Positions 57,084 to 64,000 of a DNA stretch of 64,000 nucleotides are shown here, in pieces. The notes under the pieces were generated by a model. It was not told the DNA's origin. It saw only the letters and a list, made by a program, of their open reading frames with translations, and did not search any database. Position 1 is the first letter of the stretch. Every line of letters begins with the position of its first letter. The position numbers and the translations under genes are program-made. Origin of the DNA: Chitinolyticbacter meiyuanensis (lineage in GTDB: Bacteria; Pseudomonadota; Gammaproteobacteria; Burkholderiales; Chitinibacteraceae); assembly GCF_008033135.1 (NCBI RefSeq), contig NZ_CP041335.1, positions 2,795,925 through 2,859,924 on the forward strand, written 5' to 3'.

Positions 57084-60000
57084 GTCGACTCCTTGCGGCG
57101 ACGGCTGGTACGTGGTGCCGGAGCCAGCGTCTCGGCCTGTTCCGGCGGCGCAGCCACTTTGGGAGCCAGCAAGGCAGCCACCTGCGGCGTGCGACGCCGT
57201 CCAGCCGTAGCCGGTGCAGTTGGCGACTTGGACGATGAGGACGCCACAGTCGATTGCTTCGGCTTGGTCGACGCAGGCTTCGGCACTGCATCGGCTGCCG
57301 GCGATGCGGATTGCGCCACCTGAGCTGGCTTGGCTTTCGCACGCGGCGTCGGAGCTGCAACGACTGGCGCTTGATTGCCCTTGGCCGTTTGTTGCCCCGC
57401 TGGCGTGGCCGCTGCCGGTTTGGGCATTCCACCAGCTGCCGGCGGCACCGCTTGAGCGGGCTGCCCTTGCTTGGCCTTGGCTTGCGCGGTGGAGGCCGGG
57501 GCTGCAGTCGCTGTCTTGCGCTTCGCGGCCTGCGGCGCCGCGGGTTTGGTCACTTCCGCCTTAGGGGCGGGAAGAGCGGGTTTCACCGGCTTGGCTGGCG
57601 GCTTGCCTGCAGTACCGGGTTTTGCAACCGGCACAGCAGTTTGCGGCGCGGCTTCACGTGGCGCTGGGGTTGGCGCGCTGGCGGCAGCACCCTTGCCCCT
57701 GCGGCGGCTACGCGGTGCCTTGCCAGACTGCGCTGGCGGTTGCGCAACCGGTGTGGCATTGGATGCCGCCGGCTGCGCCTTGGCCTTGGGCGGCACAGCC
57801 GCCTGGCTCGGGGTAGCGGCCTGCGGTTGCGCGTGCTTTTCCTTGGCACCGGATAGCGGCTTGGCCGCCTGGGCCTGCAGCGCAACGCGGCGCTCCGCCT
57901 TCTTGTTTCCACGCGCAGCCGGCCGACCGTCGCGCCGGCCTGCATCGCCGCCCTTCGGTTGCGGCACGGCGGGCGGGGCTAGAGGAGCAAGCACGAAGTC
58001 GATCTTGCTGGTTTCCAGATCAACCCGCGCCACTTTGACCCGGATGCGGTCGGTCAGGCGATAGACCTGGCCGGTCCGCTCCCCCTTGAGCTCGCGGCGA
58101 CGCTCATCGTAGTGGAAATAATCGCTGCCGAGCTCGGAGACATGCACCAGGCCTTCGACGTACAGGTCGTCGAGCAGCACGAACATGCCAAAGCTTGTCA
58201 CTGCGGCGATGCTGCCCTCGAACACCTCGCCCACCTTGTCCTGCATGTAGTAGCACTTCAGGAAATTGAGCACGTCACGGCTGGCATCATCGGCGCGGCG
58301 CTCGGTCATCGAGCACTGTGCGCCCAGGGCATCCCATTTCTGCGAGGGCTTGTATTTCTTGCCGGCAAGCACTGCCTTGATCGAGCGATGCACCAGCAGA
58401 TCCGGATAGCGGCGGATCGGCGAGGTGAAGTGCGCGTAGGCCTCGTAGCCAAGGCCGAAATGGCCCTGGTTGTCCGGGGTGTAAACCGCCTGCGATAGGC
58501 TGCGCAGCAGCATGGTCTGCAACAACTCGGCATCGGGCCGGGCCTTGATTTGTTGCAATAGCTGCGCGTAATCCTCGGCACTCGGGTCTTCGCCGCCGCC
58601 GAGGCTCAAGCCGCAGGTGCGCAGGTATTCGCGCAGTACTTCCAGCTTCTCGGGATTCGGCCCTTCGTGCACGCGATAGAGCGCCGGGTGCTTGTGCTTG
58701 AGCAGGAACTCGGCAGCGCAGACATTGGCCGCGAGCATGCACTCCTCGATCAACTTGTGCGCATCGTTGCGATGCACCGGCACGATCTCGCGGATCTTGC
58801 CCTGCTCGTTGAAGCGGATCTCGGTTTCCACCGTTTCGAAGTCGATGGCACCGCGCTTGGCACGCGCAGCGGCAAAGGCCTGGAACAATGCATAGAGCTC
58901 GTGCACCTGCGGCAGCACCTTCTTGAACTGCTTGGCGGTCGGCCCCTTGGGGTGCTGGATCATGTCCCAGGCTTGGGTATAGGTCAGCCGTGCCTTGGAA
59001 TGCATCACTGCTGGGTAAAAGCGGTAGCTTTTGATCGCGCCCTTGGGGCCGACCTCCATGTCGCAGACCATGCACAGCCGCGCCACATCCGGATTGAGCG
59101 AGCAGATGCCGTTGGACAATTGTTCGGGCAGCATCGGAATCACCCGGCGCGGGAAGTAGACCGAGTTGCCGCGCTCACGCGACGTGACGTCGAGCGCATC
59201 GTCCGGCTGCACATAGTGACTGACGTCGGCAATCGCGACGACCAGACGCCAGCCCTTGCCCTTTTTCTCAGCGTAGACAGCGTCGTCGAAATCGCGCGCG
59301 GTCTCACCATCGATGGTCACCAATGGCAGTTCGCGCAAGTCCTCGCGCTTCACGCCCAATACCGGCTTGAAATCGGCTTTCTTGACCTTGTCCGGGGTCT
59401 TCGCTGCCTGTGCCTCAGCTTCGGGCGAGAATACGTGCGGCAGGTTGTGCTTGCGCAGCGCGATCTCGATCTCCATGCCCGGATCGTCGTAATGCCCCAG
59501 GATCTCGACCACACGCCCCACCGGCTGGCTATGGCGCTCGGGCTGCTGGATCAGTTCGACGACGACGATCTGGCCCGGTTTGGCATGACCGGTTTCCTTG
59601 GGCGGCACCAGGATTTCCTGGCTGATGCGCTTGTCTTCCGCGGTGACGATATGCACGCCATGCTCCTGGCGGAAGCGTCCGACCAGCGAGGTATTGGCAC
59701 GCGACAACACTTCGGCGATGGTGCCTTCGCGGCGACCGCGGCGATCGACGCCGGTCTGGCGCACCAGCGCGCGATCGCCATGCAGCACCTTGGACATTTC
59801 CTTGGAGCCCAGATAGAGATCGTCGCTGCCATCGTCGGGAATCAGGAAACCGAAACCATCGGGGTGGCCGGAGACCCGGCCGGCAATCAGATCAACCTTG
59901 TCTGGCAGGCACAACGCGCCCTTGCGATTGATCATCAATTGCCCTTCGCGAGCCATGGCAGCAAGCCGGCGTTCGAAGAACGGGCGCTCATCGGCAGTGA

Positions 60001-60199
60001 TGTCGAGCCGCGCGGCGAAATCGTCGATCGGCAATGGCGCGCCTTCGGCCTCGATCAATTCCAGCAGGTATTCGCGCGATGGCAGTGGGGATTCGTAACG
60101 CTCGGCTTCGCGAGCAAGGTGGGGGTCCAGCGAGCGCAGCGACGGCGCCTTGGGGTTTTTTGCAGATGTTGTACTTTCTTTGGTTTTCTTTCTTGACAT
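57080..60199 (-). CDS. rnr: Ribonuclease R with long low-complexity tail
   Basis: A 1039-residue 3'-5' exoribonuclease active in RNA quality control and cold shock. The cold-shock and RNB domains are clear: GRVSGHPDGFGFLIPD, LVTIDGETARDFDDAVYAEKKG with the metal-binding aspartates (about 285-305), RLCMVCDMEV, LIEECMLAANVCAAEFL, YRVHEGPNPEKLE and YAHFTSPIRRYPDLLVHR. An S1 domain follows (about 655-740: FEGSIAAVTSFGMFVLLDDLYVEGLVHVSELG). From about residue 745 to 1039 the sequence is Ala/Pro/Lys/Gln-rich without folded motifs. E. coli RNase R is 813 residues, so about 200 extra residues are in this tail. Confidence 0.95.
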   Translation of the reverse strand: MSRKKTKESTTSAKNPKAPSLRSLDPHLAREAERYESPLPSREYLLELIEAEGAPLPIDDFAARLDITADERPFFERRLAAMAREGQLMINRKGALCLPDKVDLIAGRVSGHPDGFGFLIPDDGSDDLYLGSKEMSKVLHGDRALVRQTGVDRRGRREGTIAEVLSRANTSLVGRFRQEHGVHIVTAEDKRISQEILVPPKETGHAKPGQIVVVELIQQPERHSQPVGRVVEILGHYDDPGMEIEIALRKHNLPHVFSPEAEAQAAKTPDKVKKADFKPVLGVKREDLRELPLVTIDGETARDFDDAVYAEKKGKGWRLVVAIADVSHYVQPDDALDVTSRERGNSVYFPRRVIPMLPEQLSNGICSLNPDVARLCMVCDMEVGPKGAIKSYRFYPAVMHSKARLTYTQAWDMIQHPKGPTAKQFKKVLPQVHELYALFQAFAAARAKRGAIDFETVETEIRFNEQGKIREIVPVHRNDAHKLIEECMLAANVCAAEFLLKHKHPALYRVHEGPNPEKLEVLREYLRTCGLSLGGGEDPSAEDYAQLLQQIKARPDAELLQTMLLRSLSQAVYTPDNQGHFGLGYEAYAHFTSPIRRYPDLLVHRSIKAVLAGKKYKPSQKWDALGAQCSMTERRADDASRDVLNFLKCYYMQDKVGEVFEGSIAAVTSFGMFVLLDDLYVEGLVHVSELGSDYFHYDERRRELKGERTGQVYRLTDRIRVKVARVDLETSKIDFVLAPLAPPAVPQPKGGDAGRRDGRPAARGNKKAERRVALQAQAAKPLSGAKEKHAQPQAATPSQAAVPPKAKAQPAASNATPVAQPPAQSGKAPRSRRRGKGAAASAPTPAPREAAPQTAVPVAKPGTAGKPPAKPVKPALPAPKAEVTKPAAPQAAKRKTATAAPASTAQAKAKQGQPAQAVPPAAGGMPKPAAATPAGQQTAKGNQAPVVAAPTPRAKAKPAQVAQSASPAADAVPKPASTKPKQSTVASSSSKSPTAPATAGRRRTPQVAALLAPKVAAPPEQAETLAPAPRTSRRRKEST

Positions 60200-60221
60200 T
60201 GTTTTCCTGTTTCCAGATAAT
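60193..60221 (+). promoter_or_regulatory. Consensus sigma70 promoter for tRNA-Leu genes
   Basis: TTGACA (60193-60198), 17-base spacer, GATAAT (60216-60221), about 55 bases before the first tRNA. The -35 box overlaps the divergent rnr start codon (60197-60199). A GC-rich segment follows, as in stable RNA promoters. Confidence 0.75.
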
Positions 60222-60276
60222 CCGGCTTCTTCGTTGCGCAGCGCCGGAAACAGCAGATTCTAGCGCATGCACGTGA

Positions 60277-60363
60277 GCCCAGGTGGCGGAATTGGTAGAC
60301 GCACTAGGTTCAGGTCCTAGCGCCTTCACGGGCGTGGAAGTTCGAGTCTTCTCCTGGGCACCA
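60277..60363 (+). tRNA. tRNA-Leu (anticodon CAG), copy 1
   Basis: An 87-base class II tRNA: acceptor GCCCAGG/CCTGGGC, D-arm GGCGGAATTGGTAGACGC, anticodon stem CTAGG/CCTAG with loop TTCAGGT, a long variable arm, T-loop GTTCGAGTC and encoded ACCA at the 3' end. Confidence 0.97.
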
Positions 60364-60406
60364 AACCACGCGCACCGCATCGAAGATCCATGCTGGATAC
60401 AGCATA

Positions 60407-60493
60407 GCCCAGGTGGCGGAATTGGTAGACGCACTAGGTTCAGGTCCTAGCGCCTTCACGGGCGTGGAAGTTCGAGTCTTCTCCTGGGCACCA
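60407..60493 (+). tRNA. tRNA-Leu (anticodon CAG), copy 2
   Basis: Identical in all 87 positions to the copy at 60277, with a 43-base spacer, followed by a strong terminator. Tandem copies read CUG codons, the dominant Leu codon in this GC-rich genome. Confidence 0.97.
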
Positions 60494-60501
60494 ATTCACA
60501 G

Positions 60502-60533
60502 ACAGCCCTGATCGCAAGATCAGGGCTGTTTCC
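60502..60533 (+). terminator. Terminator of the tRNA-Leu operon
   Basis: ACAGCCCTGATC-GCAA-GATCAGGGCTGT, a 12-bp perfect stem with a stable GCAA tetraloop, followed by TTCC. Confidence 0.9.
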
Positions 60534-60627
60534 ATTTTGGCGACATCGCCTACGAAATCCATGCAGAATGCGGCCAGCCAGTCGATATTGTCAGGTGTAA
60601 GCCCCACTCTTGCATACGGATTAATAT

Positions 60628-62253
60628 ATGGCCGATTCCCTCGCCCAAGCCAGCGTGCTGATCGCCGATGACGCGCAGACCGTGCGGCAGTCGGTACGCC
60701 TGACGCTGGGGCAGATCGGCATCACCCGGGTTGATCTCGCCAGCACCGTCGGCGAAACGCGGCGACGCCTGAAGAACGCCCAATACGACGTGGTGCTGTG
60801 CGACTACCATTTCGGCGAAGGCATGAACGGCCAGGAGTTGCTAGAGGAGCTGCGCCGCACCGGCGAGCTGCCACTGACCACCGTGTGGTTCATGATCACC
60901 GCAGAAGCCAGCTATGAGAAGGTCGTCGCCGTCGCCGAGGTCGGGCCGGACGACTACCTGATCAAGCCCTTCACCGGTGCCCGCCTGTCCGACCGGCTGA
61001 TCCTGGCCTGGGACAAGAAACAGCTGCTGCGCCCGCTCTACGAGACCATCGGTTACGGCGATACCACTGGCGCCATCGCGATGGCGCGCGAGCTGCTCGA
61101 TACCACGTCGGCCCAGCCCTATCGCGCCGATCTGCAGCGCATCCTGTCCACCCTACTGCTCGAGGATGGCCAGCTCGATGCAGCCCGGCAGATGTTCGAG
61201 GAAATCCTGCAAAAACGCGTGGTCCCGTGGGCCCGGCTGGGCCTCGCCCGTGTCTATAACCGCCAGAGCCGCAAGGACGAGGCGGAAGCACTGCTGAAAA
61301 GCGCGATCGGCGAACACGGGCAGTATGTTGATGCCTATGAGGAGCTGGCCGCACTGTATATGGCCGATGGCCGGCTCGAAGAAGCGATGGCGGTCTACGA
61401 GCAATGCCTGTCGATCGCCCCCAACAACGTGACCCGGCTGCAGAAGGCCGGCAACCTCGCCAGCATGCTGGGCCAGCCGGCCAAGGCACGCGCGCTGTTG
61501 GAGCGCGCAGTGAACCAGGGCGGCAACTCGTCGGCGTTGGCGCCAGAAACGGTGCTGCAGCTCGCCTTGGCGGCCAAGCGCGACGGCGCGCATAGCGATG
61601 CCGATCGCTACCTGCGCATGCTCAACGAAGTGGCCAAGCGCAAGGAGAGCTTCGCCGCCGAGGTGGTCGGCACGCTGGCTGCCTCGCTGTACTCCGGCAA
61701 GGCATCCGATCTGGACGCGCTGGAGCGCTTGGCCCAGGACGCCGAATTCACGCTGGAACTGGCCGTCAGCGCCATCATGACCGCCGATTTCATTTGCCCG
61801 CCCAGCCTTGCCGGGGAACAAGCCAATCCACTGGCTGCACCCTACCGCTGGCTGAAACCGCTGGGTGAGCGCTTCATCACCAGCAAGTACATTTCCGGTT
61901 TGCTGGAAGGCGCCGCAGGTCAACGCCAGGCTTGGGCGGAGTATCTACAGAAGCTCGGCAGCGATATTGCCGACATCAACAAGCTGGGCGTGCAGCTGAT
62001 GCTGGCCGAGCGCCATGCCGAAGCCGTCGAGCGCCTGGTCGAAGTGGCAAGACGTACGCACAACCACCGCCTCATGCTGTCGGCCACCCACGCCATCGTG
62101 CGTCACCTGAAAGCCGACACAGTGCCTAGTCGCGATCGCAATCTGCTGCTCAACACCGCCAACGATTTTCTGGCCCGTCTCTACGGCACCATCGAGGCCG
62201 GCGTGCTCTACAGCCTGCAGCAGGACCTGGATCACTTCGCCTCGTTCCGCTGA
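60628..62253 (+). CDS. Response regulator with TPR domain
   Basis: A 541-residue cytoplasmic protein. The receiver (1-125) has VLIADDAQTVRQSVR (acidic pair D14, D15), phospho-acceptor D59 in VVLCDYHFGEGMNG, T91 in MITAEAS and K113 in DDYLIKPFTGAR. From about 135 onward it is helical TPR-like: ALLKSAIGEHGQYVDAYEELAALYMADGRLEEAMAVYEQCLSIAPNN (about 225-270). There is no DNA-binding or enzymatic output domain and no adjacent histidine kinase. The output is presumably protein-protein interaction. The promoter area contains a TTAATATATG start context with no classic ribosome site. Confidence 0.9.
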   Translation: MADSLAQASVLIADDAQTVRQSVRLTLGQIGITRVDLASTVGETRRRLKNAQYDVVLCDYHFGEGMNGQELLEELRRTGELPLTTVWFMITAEASYEKVVAVAEVGPDDYLIKPFTGARLSDRLILAWDKKQLLRPLYETIGYGDTTGAIAMARELLDTTSAQPYRADLQRILSTLLLEDGQLDAARQMFEEILQKRVVPWARLGLARVYNRQSRKDEAEALLKSAIGEHGQYVDAYEELAALYMADGRLEEAMAVYEQCLSIAPNNVTRLQKAGNLASMLGQPAKARALLERAVNQGGNSSALAPETVLQLALAAKRDGAHSDADRYLRMLNEVAKRKESFAAEVVGTLAASLYSGKASDLDALERLAQDAEFTLELAVSAIMTADFICPPSLAGEQANPLAAPYRWLKPLGERFITSKYISGLLEGAAGQRQAWAEYLQKLGSDIADINKLGVQLMLAERHAEAVERLVEVARRTHNHRLMLSATHAIVRHLKADTVPSRDRNLLLNTANDFLARLYGTIEAGVLYSLQQDLDHFASFR

Positions 62254-62315
62254 TCAGCCGCGCCTCCCCGGATCGGGTGTTGCACCTGCTTCACCGCTGA
62301 GGCAAACCAACGGAT

Positions 62316-63101
62316 TTACTGTTGCTCGCTCGTCGCCAGCTTGCGCAATACCCGGGCGACCGCGGCAAAGCCGAAGCTGCCGGTGACCGTGACGCTGGCA
62401 CCAAAGCCCCCCTCGCAATCCATCCGCGTGGCCGCCTCACCGCCCGGCTTATGGCCGCATACCGAACCATCGGGCTGCGGATAGACCAGCGGCTCGGTCG
62501 AGTAGACACATTCGATGCCGAATTTCTTGTCACCTTTCGGGAAACCGAATTCACGCCGCAGCAGTGAACGTACCTTGGAAGCCAGTGGATCCTGCGTAGT
62601 GCGCGCCAGATCGTCGATCCGGATCTGGGTAGGGTCGATCTGGCCACCAGCGCCGCCAGTGATCAGCAGCTTCACCTTGTTGCGCCGACACCAGGCAATG
62701 ATCTGCGCCTTGATGCGCACGGAATCGATGGCATCGATCACATAGTCGTAATGGCGCCCAAGATAGCCAGCCAAGCTGTCCTCGACGACGAAGTCCTCAA
62801 CAGCATGCACCTTGCACTCGGGGTTGATCGCGTGCATGCGTTCGGCCAGTACATTGACCTTGGCACGACCATAATGGCCGTCGAGCGCCGGCAATTGCCG
62901 GTTGGTGTTCGACACGCAGATATCGTCAAGATCGATCAGCGTGATTTCGCCCACCCCGGACCGCGCCAAGGCCTCCGCCGCCCAAGAGCCAACGCCACCG
63001 ACGCCGATCACGCAGACATGCGCATTGCGAAAACGCGTCAGCGCATCACGCCCATACAAACGGGCGATGCCGCCAAAGCGGCGCTCATATGACGTATCCA
63101 T
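62316..63101 (-). CDS. tcdA: tRNA threonylcarbamoyladenosine dehydratase TcdA
   Basis: A 261-residue E1-like (ThiF/MoeB) enzyme that cyclises t6A to ct6A in tRNA. ATP-binding: HVCVIGVGGVGSWAAEALARSGVGEITLIDLDDICVSNTNRQ (about 28-69). Further family marks are DAIDSVRIKAQIIAWCRRN, LLITGGAGGQIDPTQIRIDDL and GSVCGHKPGGEAATRMDCEGGFGASVTVTGSFGF near the end. It follows rimO with a 9-base gap; the two tRNA/ribosome modification genes are probably cotranscribed. Confidence 0.95.
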   Translation of the reverse strand: MDTSYERRFGGIARLYGRDALTRFRNAHVCVIGVGGVGSWAAEALARSGVGEITLIDLDDICVSNTNRQLPALDGHYGRAKVNVLAERMHAINPECKVHAVEDFVVEDSLAGYLGRHYDYVIDAIDSVRIKAQIIAWCRRNKVKLLITGGAGGQIDPTQIRIDDLARTTQDPLASKVRSLLRREFGFPKGDKKFGIECVYSTEPLVYPQPDGSVCGHKPGGEAATRMDCEGGFGASVTVTGSFGFAAVARVLRKLATSEQQ

Positions 63102-63110
63102 GGCGACGCT

Positions 63111-64000
63111 TCAGCGCTGCTCAGCCCACAGATCATGCTCGTCCGCATCGGTGATGCGCACGGTCACGAAATCACCGGGCTGCACGCCGGGCGCCGGGTC
63201 GAAATACACGAGACCATCGATTTCCGGCGCATCGGCCTGGGTACGTGCAACAGCGCCCTGCTCGTCGATCTCGTCGACCAGCACCACCAGCTCGCGGCCG
63301 ATCTTGCTCTGCAGTCGCGCAGCAGAAATGGCAGCCTGCTTTTCCATGAAGCGGCGCTTGCGCTCCTCCGCCACATCCGCCGGCACCGGATCCGGCAGAT
63401 CGTTGGCCGTGGCACCGTCGACCGGCGAATAGGTAAAACAGCCGACGCGATCGAGCTGGGCTTCGTCAAGAAATGCCAACAGCTCCTCGAAATCCGCTTC
63501 AGTTTCGCCGGGGAAGCCGACGATGAAGGTCGAGCGGATGGTCAGATCCGGGCATATGGCCCGCCACGCCTTGATACGCTCGAGCACATTGGCGCTGTTG
63601 GCTGGCCGCTTCATCAGCTTCAGCACACGCTGACTGGCGTGCTGGAACGGAATATCGAGGTAAGGCACGATCTTGCCCGCCGCCATCAATGGGATCACTT
63701 CGTTGACGTGCGGGTACGGATAGACGTAGTGCAACCGCGCCCAGATGCCGAGCTTGCCCAGTTCCTCGCACAGCTCGGTCATCCGCGTCTTTACCGGCCG
63801 GCCGTTGTGGAAACCGGTCTTGTATTTGACGTCGACGCCGTAGGCACTGGTGTCCTGCGAGATGACCAACAGCTCCTTCACACCCGATTTAGCCAGGTTT
63901 TCGGCCTCTTTCAGCACATCGTGAATCGGCCGGCTGACGAGATCTCCACGCATCGACGGGATGATGCAGAAGGTGCAGCGATGATTACAGCCCTCGGAAA
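63111..64000 (-). CDS. rimO: Ribosomal protein S12 methylthiotransferase RimO, partial
   Basis: About 296 residues of the C-terminal two thirds are present; the N-terminus lies beyond the right edge. The first readable part is [19 protein letters not shown], the radical-SAM CxxxCxxC motif. Next are [35 protein letters not shown] and [18 protein letters not shown], then [16 protein letters not shown]. The C-terminal TRAM domain includes [29 protein letters not shown]. RimO thiomethylates Asp88 of S12 (family knowledge). Confidence 0.97.
   Translation of the reverse strand, partial: SEGCNHRCTFCIIPSMRGDLVSRPIHDVLKEAENLAKSGVKELLVISQDTSAYGVDVKYKTGFHNGRPVKTRMTELCEELGKLGIWARLHYVYPYPHVNEVIPLMAAGKIVPYLDIPFQHASQRVLKLMKRPANSANVLERIKAWRAICPDLTIRSTFIVGFPGETEADFEELLAFLDEAQLDRVGCFTYSPVDGATANDLPDPVPADVAEERKRRFMEKQAAISAARLQSKIGRELVVLVDEIDEQGAVARTQADAPEIDGLVYFDPAPGVQPGDFVTVRITDADEHDLWAEQR

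Overview
The window is a GC-rich, gene-dense piece of a bacterial chromosome. Gene content points to a betaproteobacterium, most likely Neisseriales and plausibly a chitin-degrading Chitinibacteraceae-type organism; this is inferred from gene families, not from a search. Supporting signs are a secreted chitin-binding module at the left edge, pyrG, eno and ftsB in a row, a polyhydroxybutyrate-type acetoacetyl-CoA reductase, a second extra-long IF-1, a PHB/heme/RND complement typical of betaproteobacteria, and predominantly housekeeping neighbours. Nothing here looks like a prophage, an IS element or a CRISPR array.

Layout. 1-2.4 kb: truncated chitin-binding secreted protein and typA. 2.6-10 kb: putA (proline catabolism) followed by livHMGF, a branched-chain amino-acid ABC importer lacking its binding protein. 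10-11.9 kb: ElyC/YdcF-like protein and queF. 11.9-15.8 kb: a sparse accessory stretch with an H-NS-like protein, small orphan membrane, secreted and lipoproteins, and a decayed sodium:neurotransmitter symporter (NSS) gene; it is bracketed by two almost identical terminator hairpins. 15.8-24.1 kb: apbC/mrp, psiF, infA, a patatin-type Vd autotransporter, a glycerophosphodiesterase, a Dcu-type carrier and a soluble four-PAS chemoreceptor. 24.1-28.3 kb: a relic of a GGDEF domain and a potassium cluster (KefC-like antiporter, DUF6394 membrane protein, two-RCK channel). 28.4-30.7 kb: DUF2917 protein, small secreted orphan, MocR regulator. 30.8-34.3 kb: pyrG-eno-ftsB on the minus strand. 34.7-44.7 kb: phbB, a DUF3302/HlyD/outer-membrane-factor trio, and a complete MexAB-OprM-type RND pump. 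44.8-46.9 kb: TPR-GAF-GGDEF cyclase. 47.2-54.4 kb: an iron/heme uptake operon (TonB receptor, HmuY-like lipoprotein, HmuS, HmuT, HmuU, HmuV) with a candidate Fur box. 54.4-64 kb: YgfX-like, SIMPL and conserved hypothetical proteins, PilZ-like protein, GST, RNase R, two identical tRNA-Leu(CAG) genes, a response regulator with TPRs, tcdA and partial rimO.

The most coherent system is the heme module: the receptor brings heme across the outer membrane, the HmuY-like lipoprotein probably captures it, HmuTUV imports it and HmuS handles it in the cytoplasm. The most unexpected sequence-level observations are two gene relics that no intact reading frame reveals (NSS transporter at 15.3-15.7 kb, GGDEF tail at 24.3 kb whose stop overlaps the KefC-like start codon), a possible shared operator motif near the MocR gene, an internal PAS duplication, and a consensus sigma70 promoter for the tRNA-Leu pair that overlaps the divergent rnr start codon.
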